From Comamonadaceae bacterium (GTDB lineage: Bacteria > Pseudomonadota > Gammaproteobacteria > Burkholderiales > Burkholderiaceae_C): DNA of 64,000 bases. This document shows, in pieces, positions 54,128 to 64,000 of this stretch. The position numbers were made by a program, and so were the translations under genes. The DNA lies in assembly GCA_947456305.1 (NCBI GenBank), contig CANGPN010000009.1, positions 36,916 to 100,915 of the forward strand, given 5' to 3'. How positions within the stretch are numbered: the stretch's first letter is position 1; every line of letters starts with the position of its first letter. The notes beneath the pieces were generated by a model. The model saw nothing but the letters and a program-made list of their open reading frames with translations, did no database searches and was not told the origin of the DNA.

Positions 54128-57109
54128 GTGGCTGCCCAATTTCAATACAGCCGCTTGGCGCACCAAGTCCAAGCTGTACAAAGCCTGGCGCAGGTGTTTG
54201 ACAACATCCCGTTTCAACCCGCCATTCATGTACAAGCCAATCCCTTGTTCAACTTACAAGCTTGCCAACAGCAACTGCATAACAACATCGAAGCGATACG
54301 GCAAACCAATGGCGTGACACACGGGCCGGTCAAGGTGGAAGGCTCAAACGCCTTAGGCCTGTCGCTGGACATCATGATGGAAACCGGCACAGGCAAGACA
54401 TTCACCTTCATCGAAAGCATGCACATGCTGCATCAGCGGCATGGCTTGTCTAAATTCATTGTGCTGGTGCCAAGCAATGCCATACGCCAAGGCACGATCA
54501 ACAGTTTGCGCACCACCGCAGAGTTTTTTGCCAAGGAATACGACAACCAGAAGATCGCGGTTTACAACTACTCGGACAAAACCATAGGCGGCTTTTTGCA
54601 CGCGGCCAATAAAGGCATTGCGGTAATGGTGTCCACCTACCAATCGTTCGCCGGTGAAAACCGCATCATGAACCAGCGCGGGGTCGAGGCCAATTTGTTT
54701 GGTCACGCCAAAAGCTATATGGAGGCTTTGGCAGCCCTGAGCCCGGTGCTGATCATCGACGAGCCGCACCGGTTTGAAGGGGCGCAAACGCAAACCTACT
54801 TGGCCAGGTTTAAACCGCTGCTAACGCTACGCTTTGGTGCCACGTTTCGCAACGATGAGTACCTGAACCTGATTTACACCTTGGACAGCGTGAACGCCTT
54901 CAAGCAGCGACTGGTCAAAGGTATCACGGTGGACACCGTGGGCGTGGGCGCGGAAGACACGCAGTTGCTGTGCTTGCAGGAAGTGACGGGCGGCAGCGGT
55001 GAGCGAGCGGCCAAAGTGGCTTTCAAATCGCTGGACGGTAAAAACAAAACCGTGAGTTTGAACAAAAAGGACAACTTAGGCGATCAAACCAATCTGCCGT
55101 ATTTGAACGGCTATGTGGTGGAGAACATCACAAAACAAGAACTGCTGTTTACCAACGGCTTTGCCCTGCCCTTGCAAGCGCCGCAGTCTGTGGGCATGTT
55201 GGCCGAGGACATGCAATCGGCCATCATCGAGCGGGCCGTGGCTAACCACTTTGAGCGCGAGGAAGAGCTGTTCAAACACGGCATCAAGTCGCTGACCTTG
55301 TTTTTTATTGATGCGGTAGCTAAGTATTTACCGCAAGGTCAACAAGCCACACCGATTCGCCAAGCTTTTGAGCAGCACTACCGCAAGCATTTACAAAAAA
55401 TGCTTGCCAAGCCGCAGTTGGATACAGCCTACCGCGCTTACCTAGAGCGCACCGCCAAAGCCATTGACCAAGTACATAAAGGCTATTTCGCTGCTTCGCA
55501 CAGCGACAAGTCACAAGAAGAAGCCATCAGCCTGATTTTGAAAGACAAAGAAAAGCTTCTGTCTTTTGACACCGACTTGCGGTTTATTTTTTCTATGTGG
55601 GCGCTGCAAGAAGGTTGGGACAACCCGAATGTGTTCACCCTCTGTAAGCTGGCACCCAGCCCGTCCAAGATCACCAAACTCCAGCAAATTGGCAGGGGCT
55701 TGCGCTTGGCGGTCAACCAAAAACTTGAGCGCATCACCCAGGATGAACCCGAGTTCGACACCATCAACGACTTGGTGGTGGTCGTGCCTGCCAGCGAAGC
55801 CGGTTTTGTAGAAGCCATACAAAACGAGATTGCCGCGCACAGTCTGGGCAACCGGGACGGCAGTTTAGATGCGCAGTGGTTGGTGGATGAAAAAGCTGCC
55901 CCAAACCTCCAAGTAGCGGGCAGGCTGCTGGACAAGTTGGCTGAGTTGGGCGTGGTGAGCTTGGACGACACCACTGGTAAAGCTAAGTTGGTGATGACTC
56001 CACAAGACTTTCAAAACCAAAAAGTCCATTTGCAAACCGCAGTGGCTGGTGTCAAAGGCAACACCCCCGAAAACACTGAGCAGTTCATGCGTTGGCTAAA
56101 CGACTTCATGGCCGGAGTAAGCCGCACCAAGCGCAAAGAAAAGCGCCCGCCTACCCATTTGAAAGTCAACGCCAAACGGTTTGAGCAGTTCAAAGAATTG
56201 TGGGCGCAACTGAACCGCAATACCCGGGTCCGGTTTGAACTTAAGCAAACTGTTTTGATTGAACATGTACTCGCACGGATTGACAAGGATTTTCAAGTTC
56301 TGCCACTCACCTACAGCCTGACGCGTCAGCGCGGCGTTGAGAAATTGGACCAACGGCACCGAATCGAATCGATTCAAGGCAGCTACACACTGGTCAGCCC
56401 CGGCTTTTTTTCATTGAGTGGCTTTGTGCGCGAGTTGTCCAACCAGACACGCCTGTCGTTTCACACGGTAGCCGACATCCTGCGCCAAATGCCTGCCGAA
56501 AAATTCAAGCAAATAGGCACTAACGAACACCGGGCTTTGTCCCAATTGAGCCACCTGATTACCGATTGCATTTACGAGCTATTGATTCAGACTGTCAGCT
56601 ATGAATTGCTGGAGTTGAATGTCAAAACCGCGCTCACCGACAACACCGGTCAGTTGTTGGAAACGATTCCAGTCAGTTTGTGTGGCAGCGAGCTACACAA
56701 CATCCACAACCAAGCGGTACAGGCTTTGTCGCTTTATGCAGATCCGATGATGCCGGTGGACAGCGACATAGAGCGAACAACGGTTGATGAATCGCAGCTC
56801 GACAGCGTAACGGTTTTCGCCAAGTTACCGCGCATCAATATACCTACGCCACTAGGCAAAAAATACAACCCGGACTTTGGCTATGCAGTACATCGACAAG
56901 GGGACGCCAAGGCCCTGTATTTGGTGGTGGAAACCAAGGGCTATGAAACCAGATCAGACATCACGGGTGAAGAACGCTTCAAGATTGACAGTGCCAAAAA
57001 GTTTTTTGAGGCGTTGAAGCACGAAGGTGTGCCAGTCGAATTTGTGACCAAGATCAGCGGAGACAAGCTCGGCAGCTTGGTGGCTGGAATACTGAGCACA
57101 GGGCTTTGA
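54128..57109 (+). CDS. res: Type III restriction enzyme, Res subunit
   Basis: A 993-residue helicase-nuclease that cuts unmethylated DNA in complex with Mod. Walker A is METGTGKTFTFIESM at about residue 83, motif II LIIDEPHRFEG at about 208, and lobe 2 has FSMWALQEGWDNPNVFTLCKL and QQIGRGLRLAVN. The C-terminal PD-(D/E)xK nuclease is visible as KYNPDFGY and LVVETKG. The GTG start lies 4 bp after mod. The reading frame is complete and no motif is missing, so the system should be active, in contrast to the broken one at 3.3-6.6 kb. Confidence 0.93.
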   Translation: MAAQFQYSRLAHQVQAVQSLAQVFDNIPFQPAIHVQANPLFNLQACQQQLHNNIEAIRQTNGVTHGPVKVEGSNALGLSLDIMMETGTGKTFTFIESMHMLHQRHGLSKFIVLVPSNAIRQGTINSLRTTAEFFAKEYDNQKIAVYNYSDKTIGGFLHAANKGIAVMVSTYQSFAGENRIMNQRGVEANLFGHAKSYMEALAALSPVLIIDEPHRFEGAQTQTYLARFKPLLTLRFGATFRNDEYLNLIYTLDSVNAFKQRLVKGITVDTVGVGAEDTQLLCLQEVTGGSGERAAKVAFKSLDGKNKTVSLNKKDNLGDQTNLPYLNGYVVENITKQELLFTNGFALPLQAPQSVGMLAEDMQSAIIERAVANHFEREEELFKHGIKSLTLFFIDAVAKYLPQGQQATPIRQAFEQHYRKHLQKMLAKPQLDTAYRAYLERTAKAIDQVHKGYFAASHSDKSQEEAISLILKDKEKLLSFDTDLRFIFSMWALQEGWDNPNVFTLCKLAPSPSKITKLQQIGRGLRLAVNQKLERITQDEPEFDTINDLVVVVPASEAGFVEAIQNEIAAHSLGNRDGSLDAQWLVDEKAAPNLQVAGRLLDKLAELGVVSLDDTTGKAKLVMTPQDFQNQKVHLQTAVAGVKGNTPENTEQFMRWLNDFMAGVSRTKRKEKRPPTHLKVNAKRFEQFKELWAQLNRNTRVRFELKQTVLIEHVLARIDKDFQVLPLTYSLTRQRGVEKLDQRHRIESIQGSYTLVSPGFFSLSGFVRELSNQTRLSFHTVADILRQMPAEKFKQIGTNEHRALSQLSHLITDCIYELLIQTVSYELLELNVKTALTDNTGQLLETIPVSLCGSELHNIHNQAVQALSLYADPMMPVDSDIERTTVDESQLDSVTVFAKLPRINIPTPLGKKYNPDFGYAVHRQGDAKALYLVVETKGYETRSDITGEERFKIDSAKKFFEALKHEGVPVEFVTKISGDKLGSLVAGILSTGL

Positions 57110-57189
57110 TAATGGCAAGCCTTTCCTCAATCTCTTTGTTCAGGCAAAAGTCACTTGGATTCATAGCAGGCATAATCCCATCTAACACG

Positions 57190-57247
57190 CCCCTCACCCC
57201 TGTCGCCGGCGCAAGCGCGGAATGTCATGTGAGGGGTTTCTCTTTTT
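57190..57247 (+). terminator. Rho-independent terminator after res
   Basis: CCCCTCAC (57190-57197) pairs with GTGAGGGG (57229-57236) across a 31-base loop, followed by TTTCTCTTTTT. It ends the mod-res operon and overlaps the first in-frame ATG of the Abi-like gene. Confidence 0.7.
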
Positions 57248-57257
57248 CAGGCTGGCA

Positions 57258-58235
57258 TTGACCTTGAGTTCACCGGCCTTGAAATCATTTACCTCATACG
57301 AGGAGCAATTAGAACTTCTCAGGCTAAGAGGTCTAGAGATTACTAACGAAGAACAAGCGCTGAATATCCTCAAGCTTCTTGGTTATTACCGAATTTCTGG
57401 TTATTACTACCCTTTAAGAAATACAAATCCAGTCGGTCACCCCGGCCGACAGGATACCTTCAAGCCGGGTTCAAGCCTTGAGTTAATTGCAGAATTAACT
57501 TCTTTTGACAAACGACTTCGTATGCATCTGCTCGACGGTTTGGAAACAATTGAAATATCTGTCAGAGTAGCAATAGCTCATAGACTTGGAAAATTTGATC
57601 CGCTAGCACATCTCAATCCTAGGCTTTTAGACGGTCGATTTACGCGTGTTCGTGCACACTTGAATGTTTCTGGTCATCAATCATGGATTGAGCGCTTCCA
57701 TGAAAAATTATCAGAGTCAAAAGAAGATTTTGTTAATCATCACCATAAACAGTACGGTGGCCAAATACCTATCTGGGTTGCAATTGAAGTGTGGGATTTC
57801 GGTATGCTGTCGCGCTTTTTTGCAGGTATGGCATCAAGAGATAAAAATGCTCTTGCGATCCAATTTGGCGCTCACGATGGGGGAACTTTGACATCCTGGC
57901 TACGGATGTTCAATTTTGTTCGAAATGTTTCTGCTCACCACTCTCGACTTTGGAACCGACGAAACCCAGAAACACCCGTGTTACCTCCCTTAGATCGGTG
58001 TCGTTCGTTATCTCAACTTCACACATATCCTGATTCAAAAAGCAAACTCTTTGGGACTGTGAGTTGTTTGGCTGTCATATTGCGACATATTGCCCCTGAA
58101 TCGACCTGGACATTTGAGTTGAAAATGTTGATGAGAACATTCCCAGTTTCAAATTTAATATCACTGGCGGATGCTGGATTTCCCCAGGACTGGGAATCCA
58201 CAGATTTATGGTCACTCAAACTAAACAAGACATAA
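57258..58235 (+). CDS. Abi_2 family (AbiD/AbiF-like) abortive infection protein
   Basis: About 325 residues, with the Abi_2 hallmark near the N terminus (LKSFTSYEEQLELLRLRGLEITNEEQALNILKLLGYYRISGYYYPLR). Later segments are SFDKRLRMHLLDGLETIEISVRVAIAHRLG, IWVAIEVWDFGMLSRFF and FVRNVSAHHSRLWNRR. The RNVSAHHSRLWNR segment resembles the RxxxxH motif of HEPN RNases, so an RNA-cutting role in phage exclusion is plausible. The TTG at 57258 was chosen because the ATG at 57222 lies inside the terminator stem. Base composition is AT-richer than the core genes. Confidence 0.75.
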   Translation: MTLSSPALKSFTSYEEQLELLRLRGLEITNEEQALNILKLLGYYRISGYYYPLRNTNPVGHPGRQDTFKPGSSLELIAELTSFDKRLRMHLLDGLETIEISVRVAIAHRLGKFDPLAHLNPRLLDGRFTRVRAHLNVSGHQSWIERFHEKLSESKEDFVNHHHKQYGGQIPIWVAIEVWDFGMLSRFFAGMASRDKNALAIQFGAHDGGTLTSWLRMFNFVRNVSAHHSRLWNRRNPETPVLPPLDRCRSLSQLHTYPDSKSKLFGTVSCLAVILRHIAPESTWTFELKMLMRTFPVSNLISLADAGFPQDWESTDLWSLKLNKT

Positions 58236-58310
58236 CCTGCAATCACATGTGAAGCGGACTGACTTTTTGATTTACTTTGAGATCCCAAGTTGTCCGCCTT
58301 ATTGCTTATC

Positions 58311-58808
58311 TCACTGAATCAAAACTGAAGAAAATAATTCCCTCACTGCCTGATCAGGAAAGATAGCCGTTTTGTACAAAGGACTGCACGGCGTGTGAGC
58401 CAACCTCAAGCTCAATTGCAGATAACCCATGTTTTCTTCATGATTGCGGAAATTTTCAGCCAAAAAAGTGAATTCATTCATGATGCCAAGCACGCTGCGA
58501 TTTGCGGTTTTAGCAAACTTCACTTTGGTCATTTGCAGCAGTTCTGCTTGAATAAGCAAGGGATTCACTTCCAGCGCATTAAGTACCTGCGCCAAGGCTT
58601 GCGGAAAACGTTGAGTCAGACTTGCAGCAGGCGCTAGCGGCATCAGCACTGGAAGCAGTGTGCGCTCATTAACCAGCAAAGCCAGTTGTGGTTTCCTAAA
58701 CAGCGCCGTGGCGTACCAAGCACCCATGCAATTGCTGTTTTGTTCAGATGCTTGGATAACAGGCTTGATGCGATCCAACAGTTTGCGGGTGCAATGCAAA
58801 TGGAACAT
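58311..58808 (-). CDS. DUF6933-like protein of unknown function
   Basis: A 165-residue soluble protein beginning MFHLHCTRKLLDRIKP. Other recognisable parts are ATALFRKPQLALLVNERTLLPVLMPL, KFAKTANRSVLGIMNEF and LSLRLAHTPCSPLYKTAIFPDQAVRELF. This pattern is found in small proteins of unknown function scattered through bacteria. The start was placed at the ATG at 58808; the upstream open frame is shadow of proS. It lies directly after proS on the same strand. Confidence 0.75.
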   Translation of the reverse strand: MFHLHCTRKLLDRIKPVIQASEQNSNCMGAWYATALFRKPQLALLVNERTLLPVLMPLAPAASLTQRFPQALAQVLNALEVNPLLIQAELLQMTKVKFAKTANRSVLGIMNEFTFLAENFRNHEENMGYLQLSLRLAHTPCSPLYKTAIFPDQAVRELFSSVLIQ

Positions 58809-58840
58809 ACAAGCCTTTTTTCCAATAGACAGTGACAGTT

Positions 58841-60586
58841 TTATCCCGCCAACTTCCCCTTGATCAACCCCGCCACTTCCGCCAGCGCCACCTTGGTCGG
58901 CTCGGCGTCTCTGCGGTACTGGTATTCCACTTGACCTTCTTTCAAACCCCGGTCGCCGATGGTGACGCGGTGCGGCACGCCGATCAATTCCCAGTCGGCA
59001 AACATGGCACCGGGGCGCTCGCCACGATCGTCCAGCATCACGTCCACACCGGCTTGCAATAACTCGGCGTACAAGGCCTCGGCAGCAGCTTTCACCTCGG
59101 GGCTGCGGTCCGGCCCGATGGGACACACCACCACAGTGAAGGGGGCCAACGCGTCCGGCCAGATGATGCCTTTGGCATCGTGGTTTTGCTCAATAGCAGC
59201 GGCTGGCAGGCGTGTGATGCCTATGCCGTAGCAACCCATTTCGAAATGCCGGGGCTTGCCGTCTTCAGCCAAAAACGTGGCGTTCATGGCCGCGCTGTAT
59301 TTGGTGCCTAGGTAAAAAATATGGCCAACTTCAATGCCGCGCTCAATAGCCAGCGTTCCTTTGCCGTCGGGTGACGCATCACCCGCGACCACGTTGCGTA
59401 TATCGGCCACCATGTCGGGCTCGGGCAGGTCGCGGCCCCAGTTCACGCCGGTGATGTGGTGGTCCGGTTGGTTGGCACCGCAAATCCAGTTGCTCATGAC
59501 CGCCACATCGCGGTCGGCCACTACCTTTAAGGGCTTGTGCAATTTCAACGGTCCGAGGTAACCGGGCTTGCAGCCGAAATGTTCGTCAATCTCAGCCAGC
59601 GTGGCAAACCTAAAACCTGTTTCAAACCCGGGCAGCTTGCCGACTTTGACTTCGTTCATGTCATGGTCGCCGCGCACCAGCAACAGCCAAACTTGGCTCT
59701 TGAGGATTTCGCCTTTGTCGTTGGTGGCGTCTGTTGCCAAGACCAGCGACTTGACCGTGGTCTGCAACGGCACACCCAACAACTCGGCCACGTCTTCGCA
59801 AGTGCTTTTGCCGGGCGTCGGTGTCAGCGTGCAAGCCGCTGTGGCCGCGCCGCGCGGCTGCGCAGGTGCCAGCGCTTGGGCTTTTTCCATGTTGGCCGCG
59901 TAATCGCTGTTCGGGCAATAGACGATGGCATCTTCACCGGTAGCTGCAATCACTTGAAACTCTTCGCTCAGGTCGCCGCCGATGGCGCCGCTGTCAGCCG
60001 CCACCGCGCGGTAACGCAATCCGAAGCGGTCAAAAATGCGGCGGTAGGCCTGCGCCATGCCTTGGTAGCTGATTTGCGCCGAGACCGCGTCGCGGTCAAA
60101 GCTGTATGCGTCCTTCATGATGAACTCGCGTCCGCGCATCAGGCCGAAACGCGGACGGCGTTCGTCGCGGAATTTGGTTTGTATCTGGTAGAAATTTTTC
60201 GGCAGCTGTTTGTAGCTGCGCAATTCCTGGCGCGCAATATCGGTCACCACTTCTTCGCTGGTGGGTTGCACCACGTAATCGCGGTCGTGCCGGTCTTTGA
60301 TGCGCAGCAACTCAGGGCCCATTTTCTCGAAGCGCCCTGTCTCCTGCCACAACTCGGCGGGTTGCACCACCGGCATGGTCAGCTCAATCGCTGACGCACG
60401 GTTCATTTCCTCGCGCACGATGGCCTCCACCTTGCGAATCACGCGCAAGCCCATGGGCATGTAGGTGTAAATGCCGGCACCGAGTTTTTTGATCATGCCG
60501 GCGCGCATCATCAATTGATGGCTGGCAACTTCGGCATCTGCCGGGGCCTCTTTGAGGGTGGAAATCAGAAACTGGGAAGCTTTCAT
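58841..60586 (-). CDS. proS: Prolyl-tRNA synthetase
   Basis: A 581-residue class II synthetase of the bacterial type. The N terminus is [49 protein letters not shown]. Motif 2 is [26 protein letters not shown]. The editing INS domain occupies the middle ([25 protein letters not shown]), motif 3 includes [19 protein letters not shown], and the C-terminal anticodon domain follows. The ATG at 60586 is set by family match. It is divergent from rppH. Confidence 0.95.
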   Translation of the reverse strand: MKASQFLISTLKEAPADAEVASHQLMMRAGMIKKLGAGIYTYMPMGLRVIRKVEAIVREEMNRASAIELTMPVVQPAELWQETGRFEKMGPELLRIKDRHDRDYVVQPTSEEVVTDIARQELRSYKQLPKNFYQIQTKFRDERRPRFGLMRGREFIMKDAYSFDRDAVSAQISYQGMAQAYRRIFDRFGLRYRAVAADSGAIGGDLSEEFQVIAATGEDAIVYCPNSDYAANMEKAQALAPAQPRGAATAACTLTPTPGKSTCEDVAELLGVPLQTTVKSLVLATDATNDKGEILKSQVWLLLVRGDHDMNEVKVGKLPGFETGFRFATLAEIDEHFGCKPGYLGPLKLHKPLKVVADRDVAVMSNWICGANQPDHHITGVNWGRDLPEPDMVADIRNVVAGDASPDGKGTLAIERGIEVGHIFYLGTKYSAAMNATFLAEDGKPRHFEMGCYGIGITRLPAAAIEQNHDAKGIIWPDALAPFTVVVCPIGPDRSPEVKAAAEALYAELLQAGVDVMLDDRGERPGAMFADWELIGVPHRVTIGDRGLKEGQVEYQYRRDAEPTKVALAEVAGLIKGKLAG

Positions 60587-60701
60587 GGGTAACTGTGTGC
60601 GCCAACGCAGTGGCTTTATTTGAGGGTGAAACCTATCGGCGTATTGATGCCAGCCGGATGCTGTGCATAATGGCCTCAGTTGAAATTTTTGAGGTTTGAT
60701 T

Positions 60702-61259
60702 ATGCTTGACCGTGACGGCTTTCGGCCTAACGTCGGCATCATTCTGCTGAACCAGAAGAACCAGGTGTTTTGGGGCAAGCGCATCCGCACCCACAGTTGG
60801 CAGTTTCCGCAAGGCGGCATTGACCGGGGCGAAACCCCCGAGCAGGCCTTGTTCAGGGAATTGCAAGAGGAAGTGGGACTGTTGCCGGAGCAAGTGCGCA
60901 TCGTGGCCCGGACCCGCGACTGGTTGCGTTATGAAGTGCCGGACCGCTACATCCGCAAGGATGCGCGCGGCCATTACAAAGGGCAAAAACAGATTTGGTT
61001 TTTGCTGCAACTGGTGGTGCCTGACCACGCGCTCAATTTGCGCGCCAGTACACACCCGGAGTTTGACGCTTGGCGTTGGAACGAATACTGGGTGCCACTG
61101 GAATCTGTCGTCGAGTTCAAACGTGGTGTGTATGAAATGGCGCTGACCGAGTTGTCGCGGTATTTGCCCCGGCAAGAGCATCGCAGCTCGTTTTTGCGGC
61201 AGGGGCTTCGATCGTCGGCTAAGGACGAGCAGACATCACCATCACCGCCTGTCGAATAA
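60702..61259 (+). CDS. rppH: RNA pyrophosphohydrolase (Nudix)
   Basis: A 185-residue Nudix hydrolase that removes pyrophosphate from the 5' end of mRNA to start decay. The N terminus is [17 protein letters not shown], and the Nudix box is [23 protein letters not shown]. Also present are [14 protein letters not shown] and the RPPH-specific [28 protein letters not shown] precedes the ATG at 60702. The C-terminal tail is longer and polar. Confidence 0.95.
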   Translation: MLDRDGFRPNVGIILLNQKNQVFWGKRIRTHSWQFPQGGIDRGETPEQALFRELQEEVGLLPEQVRIVARTRDWLRYEVPDRYIRKDARGHYKGQKQIWFLLQLVVPDHALNLRASTHPEFDAWRWNEYWVPLESVVEFKRGVYEMALTELSRYLPRQEHRSSFLRQGLRSSAKDEQTSPSPPVE

Positions 61260-61284
61260 TTTTTCGGGCTTTACCAATCAGCGG

Positions 61285-62421
61285 CTATCGGATTAGCACC
61301 AGATTGTCCCGGTGCACCATTTCCGGCTCGGCCACATAGCCGAGCAGTTTTTCGATGTCGCTGGACGGTTTTTTGCACAGTAAACGGCATTCGGCACTGG
61401 CGTAATTCGCCAGACCGCGTGCCAACTCCGCGCCTTGCAAATCGCAAATCGCAATCACATCGCCACGCGAAAACTCGCCTTTGACGCTGTGCATGCCAAT
61501 CGGCAACAGGCTTTTTCCCTCAAGCGTGAGTTTGTTCGCCGCACCCTCGTCCACCAAAATCGAGCCGCGCAATTGCAAGTGATCGGCCATCCATTGTTTG
61601 CGCGCCTGCTGTTTGTGGGTGGTTGCCACCAGCAAGGTGCCAATGAACTCACCCGCACATAAACGCAACAAGGCATCGGGTTCGCGGCCCCAGGCGATCA
61701 CCGTGCTGGCACCCGAACCGGCAGCGCGTTTGGCCGCCAAAATTTTGGTCAGCATGCCGCCGCGCCCGATGCTGGAACCCGCACCACCGGCCATGGCTTC
61801 TAAAGCCGGGTCACCGGCTTGCGCTTGTTGCACCAGCGTGGCGGTGCTGTCTTTGCGCGGATCGGCGGTGAACAAACCGGCTTGATCGGTCAGTATCACC
61901 AGCGCATCGGCTTCGACAAGGTTGGCCACCAAAGCGCCCAGGGTGTCGTTGTCGCCGAATTTGATTTCATCATTCACCACGGTGTCGTTTTCATTGATGA
62001 CCGGCAACACGCCATGCGCCAACAGCGTATTCAGCGTAGAACGGGCATTCAGATAACGCTCCCGGTCAGCCAAATCTGCGTGTGTCAGCAACACTTGGGC
62101 GCTGCCCAAGCCGTGTTGGCGCAATTTGGTTTCGTACATATGCACCAAACCCATTTGCCCCACCGCTGCCGCCGCCTGCAATTCATGCACTTCATGGGGG
62201 CGTGTGGTCCAGCCCAGCCGTTTCATGCCTTCAGCAATCGCGCCGCTGGAGACCATGATGATTTCGCGTTTGTCCGCCGAATGCATCAGCGCCGCGATCT
62301 GGCGGCACCATTCACCTATGGCTTGCTCGTCCAAGCCCCGGCCTTCATTGGTGACCAGGCTGGAGCCGACTTTGACGACGATGCGTTTGGCGTCTTTCAA
62401 TAAATGGGTGGCATCAGACAT
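61285..62421 (-). CDS. proB: Glutamate 5-kinase
   Basis: A 378-residue enzyme for the first step of proline synthesis. The N-terminal amino-acid kinase domain contains [33 protein letters not shown] and [29 protein letters not shown]. The C-terminal PUA domain begins near [25 protein letters not shown]. It lies 14 bp after obg, a common arrangement in Betaproteobacteria. Confidence 0.96.
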   Translation of the reverse strand: MSDATHLLKDAKRIVVKVGSSLVTNEGRGLDEQAIGEWCRQIAALMHSADKREIIMVSSGAIAEGMKRLGWTTRPHEVHELQAAAAVGQMGLVHMYETKLRQHGLGSAQVLLTHADLADRERYLNARSTLNTLLAHGVLPVINENDTVVNDEIKFGDNDTLGALVANLVEADALVILTDQAGLFTADPRKDSTATLVQQAQAGDPALEAMAGGAGSSIGRGGMLTKILAAKRAAGSGASTVIAWGREPDALLRLCAGEFIGTLLVATTHKQQARKQWMADHLQLRGSILVDEGAANKLTLEGKSLLPIGMHSVKGEFSRGDVIAICDLQGAELARGLANYASAECRLLCKKPSSDIEKLLGYVAEPEMVHRDNLVLIR

Positions 62422-62435
62422 GGGAAAACAGCGTG

Positions 62436-63509
<1,074 letters not shown>

Positions 63510-63516
63510 TTAAACA

Positions 63517-63543
63517 GCAAAGCCCCGGCATGCGGGGCTTTGC
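63517..63543 (-). terminator. Hairpin between rpmA and obg
   Basis: GCAAAGCCCC and GGGGCTTTGC form a perfect 10-bp stem with a 7-base loop between rpmA and obg. On the minus strand it is followed by TGTTT, so it may partly stop transcription and give obg less transcript than the ribosomal protein genes. Confidence 0.6.
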
Positions 63544-63560
63544 AATGAGGTGAGTGAACC

Positions 63561-63818
63561 TTAGGCAGGTATCACATTGACCATGTGCTTGTTCAGAGAA
63601 CCTTTGATGGAGAAAGACACGTGGCCTTCTACCAAAGCGAACAAGGTGTGGTCTTTGCCGATGCCGACATTGGTGCCGGGGTGGAACTTGGTGCCGCGTT
63701 GACGCACGATGATGGCGCCTGCAGTGATGTGTTCGCCACCGAACGCCTTGACGCCGAGCATCTTGGGGTTGGAATCGCGACCGTTACGCGTAGAGCCGCC
63801 GCCTTTTTTCTGTGCCAT
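63561..63818 (-). CDS. rpmA: 50S ribosomal protein L27
   Basis: An 85-residue ribosomal protein. The N terminus [28 protein letters not shown] and the segment [32 protein letters not shown] are typical. The N-terminal tail reaches the peptidyl transferase centre. It starts 14 bp after the rplU stop. Confidence 0.97.
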   Translation of the reverse strand: MAQKKGGGSTRNGRDSNPKMLGVKAFGGEHITAGAIIVRQRGTKFHPGTNVGIGKDHTLFALVEGHVSFSIKGSLNKHMVNVIPA

Positions 63819-63832
63819 GGTGTGAGCGCTCC

Positions 63833-64000
63833 TTAGGCTTGGATAGAGGCGATCTGCAATTCGGTGAATTGCTGGCGATGGCCTTGACGTTTCTGGTAAT
63901 GCTTACGACGACGCATTTTGAAAATACGCACTTTGTCGTGCTTGCCATGGGCAACGACCATGGCTTTAACGGATGCACCGGACACCAGGGGTGTGCCAAC
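63833..64000 (-). CDS. rplU: 50S ribosomal protein L21, C-terminal part (5' end outside window)
   Basis: The last 55 codons of L21 reach the window edge on the minus strand: [50 protein letters not shown] is visible when read through. The [14 protein letters not shown] stretch is diagnostic. It is the first visible gene of the rplU-rpmA-obg operon. Confidence 0.95.
   Translation of the reverse strand, partial: VGTPLVSGASVKAMVVAHGKHDKVRIFKMRRRKHYQKRQGHRQQFTELQIASIQA

Overview
The window looks like a chromosomal segment of a Burkholderiales betaproteobacterium, probably Comamonadaceae-like. This rests on several gene neighbourhoods: DUF3460-scpA-panB-panC, apbC back-to-back with metG, rplU-rpmA-obg-proB, ubiE-TIM44-ubiJ-ubiB beside DUF971 and a giant DUF3683 oxidoreductase, and a benzoyl-CoA box cluster. 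GC is moderate, with AT-rich islands in the accessory parts. The genus is an inference from gene content, not a measurement. No rRNA, tRNA, CRISPR array or intact insertion sequence was seen.

Region 1 (1-2.9 kb) holds the end of an MFS transporter, facing a three-gene operon for a cobalt-type nitrile hydratase (alpha, beta) and a SAM methyltransferase, then a YbaK-type deacylase. Region 2 (2.9-9.9 kb) is an accessory island. It has an orphan antitoxin, a restriction-modification system whose nuclease gene lost its 3' half and whose methylase gene lost its 5' half at one junction, an AAA ATPase plus DUF4276 pair, a decayed toxin/helicase-like pseudogene, a MazEF pair and another orphan XRE antitoxin. 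Region 3 (9.9-15.9 kb) encodes BoxA, BoxB, BoxC and the regulator BoxR for aerobic benzoyl-CoA epoxidation. TGCA-N6-TGCA operator-like sites lie before boxC and boxR. The boxB-boxA spacer is filled with large hairpins that share one conserved loop and with 49-bp repeats.

Region 4 (16-34.8 kb) is mostly housekeeping: apbC, metG (with a repeat element inserted in frame), a MobA-like transferase, a SulP transporter, scpA, panBC, gpsA-secB-grxC-rhodanese, gpmA, ctpA, moeB, folE, aspS and small conserved genes. Region 5 (35-50 kb) has a putrescine ABC transporter without its ATPase, a long minus-strand operon for ubiquinone biosynthesis with the DUF3683 dehydrogenase, and hemA-prfA-prmC-grxD.

Region 6 (50-58.8 kb) is a second accessory island. 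A VapBC remnant, a SLATT-like two-membrane-segment protein with a small upstream ORF, an intact type III restriction-modification system with an AT-rich recognition segment, an Abi_2-type protein and a DUF6933 protein lie between a lytic transglycosylase and proS. Region 7 (58.8-64 kb) returns to core genes: proS, rppH, proB, obg, rpmA and the end of rplU.

The best candidates for undescribed biology are the conserved-loop hairpins at 11.3-11.8 kb, the in-frame repeat insertion in metG, and the two defence islands.
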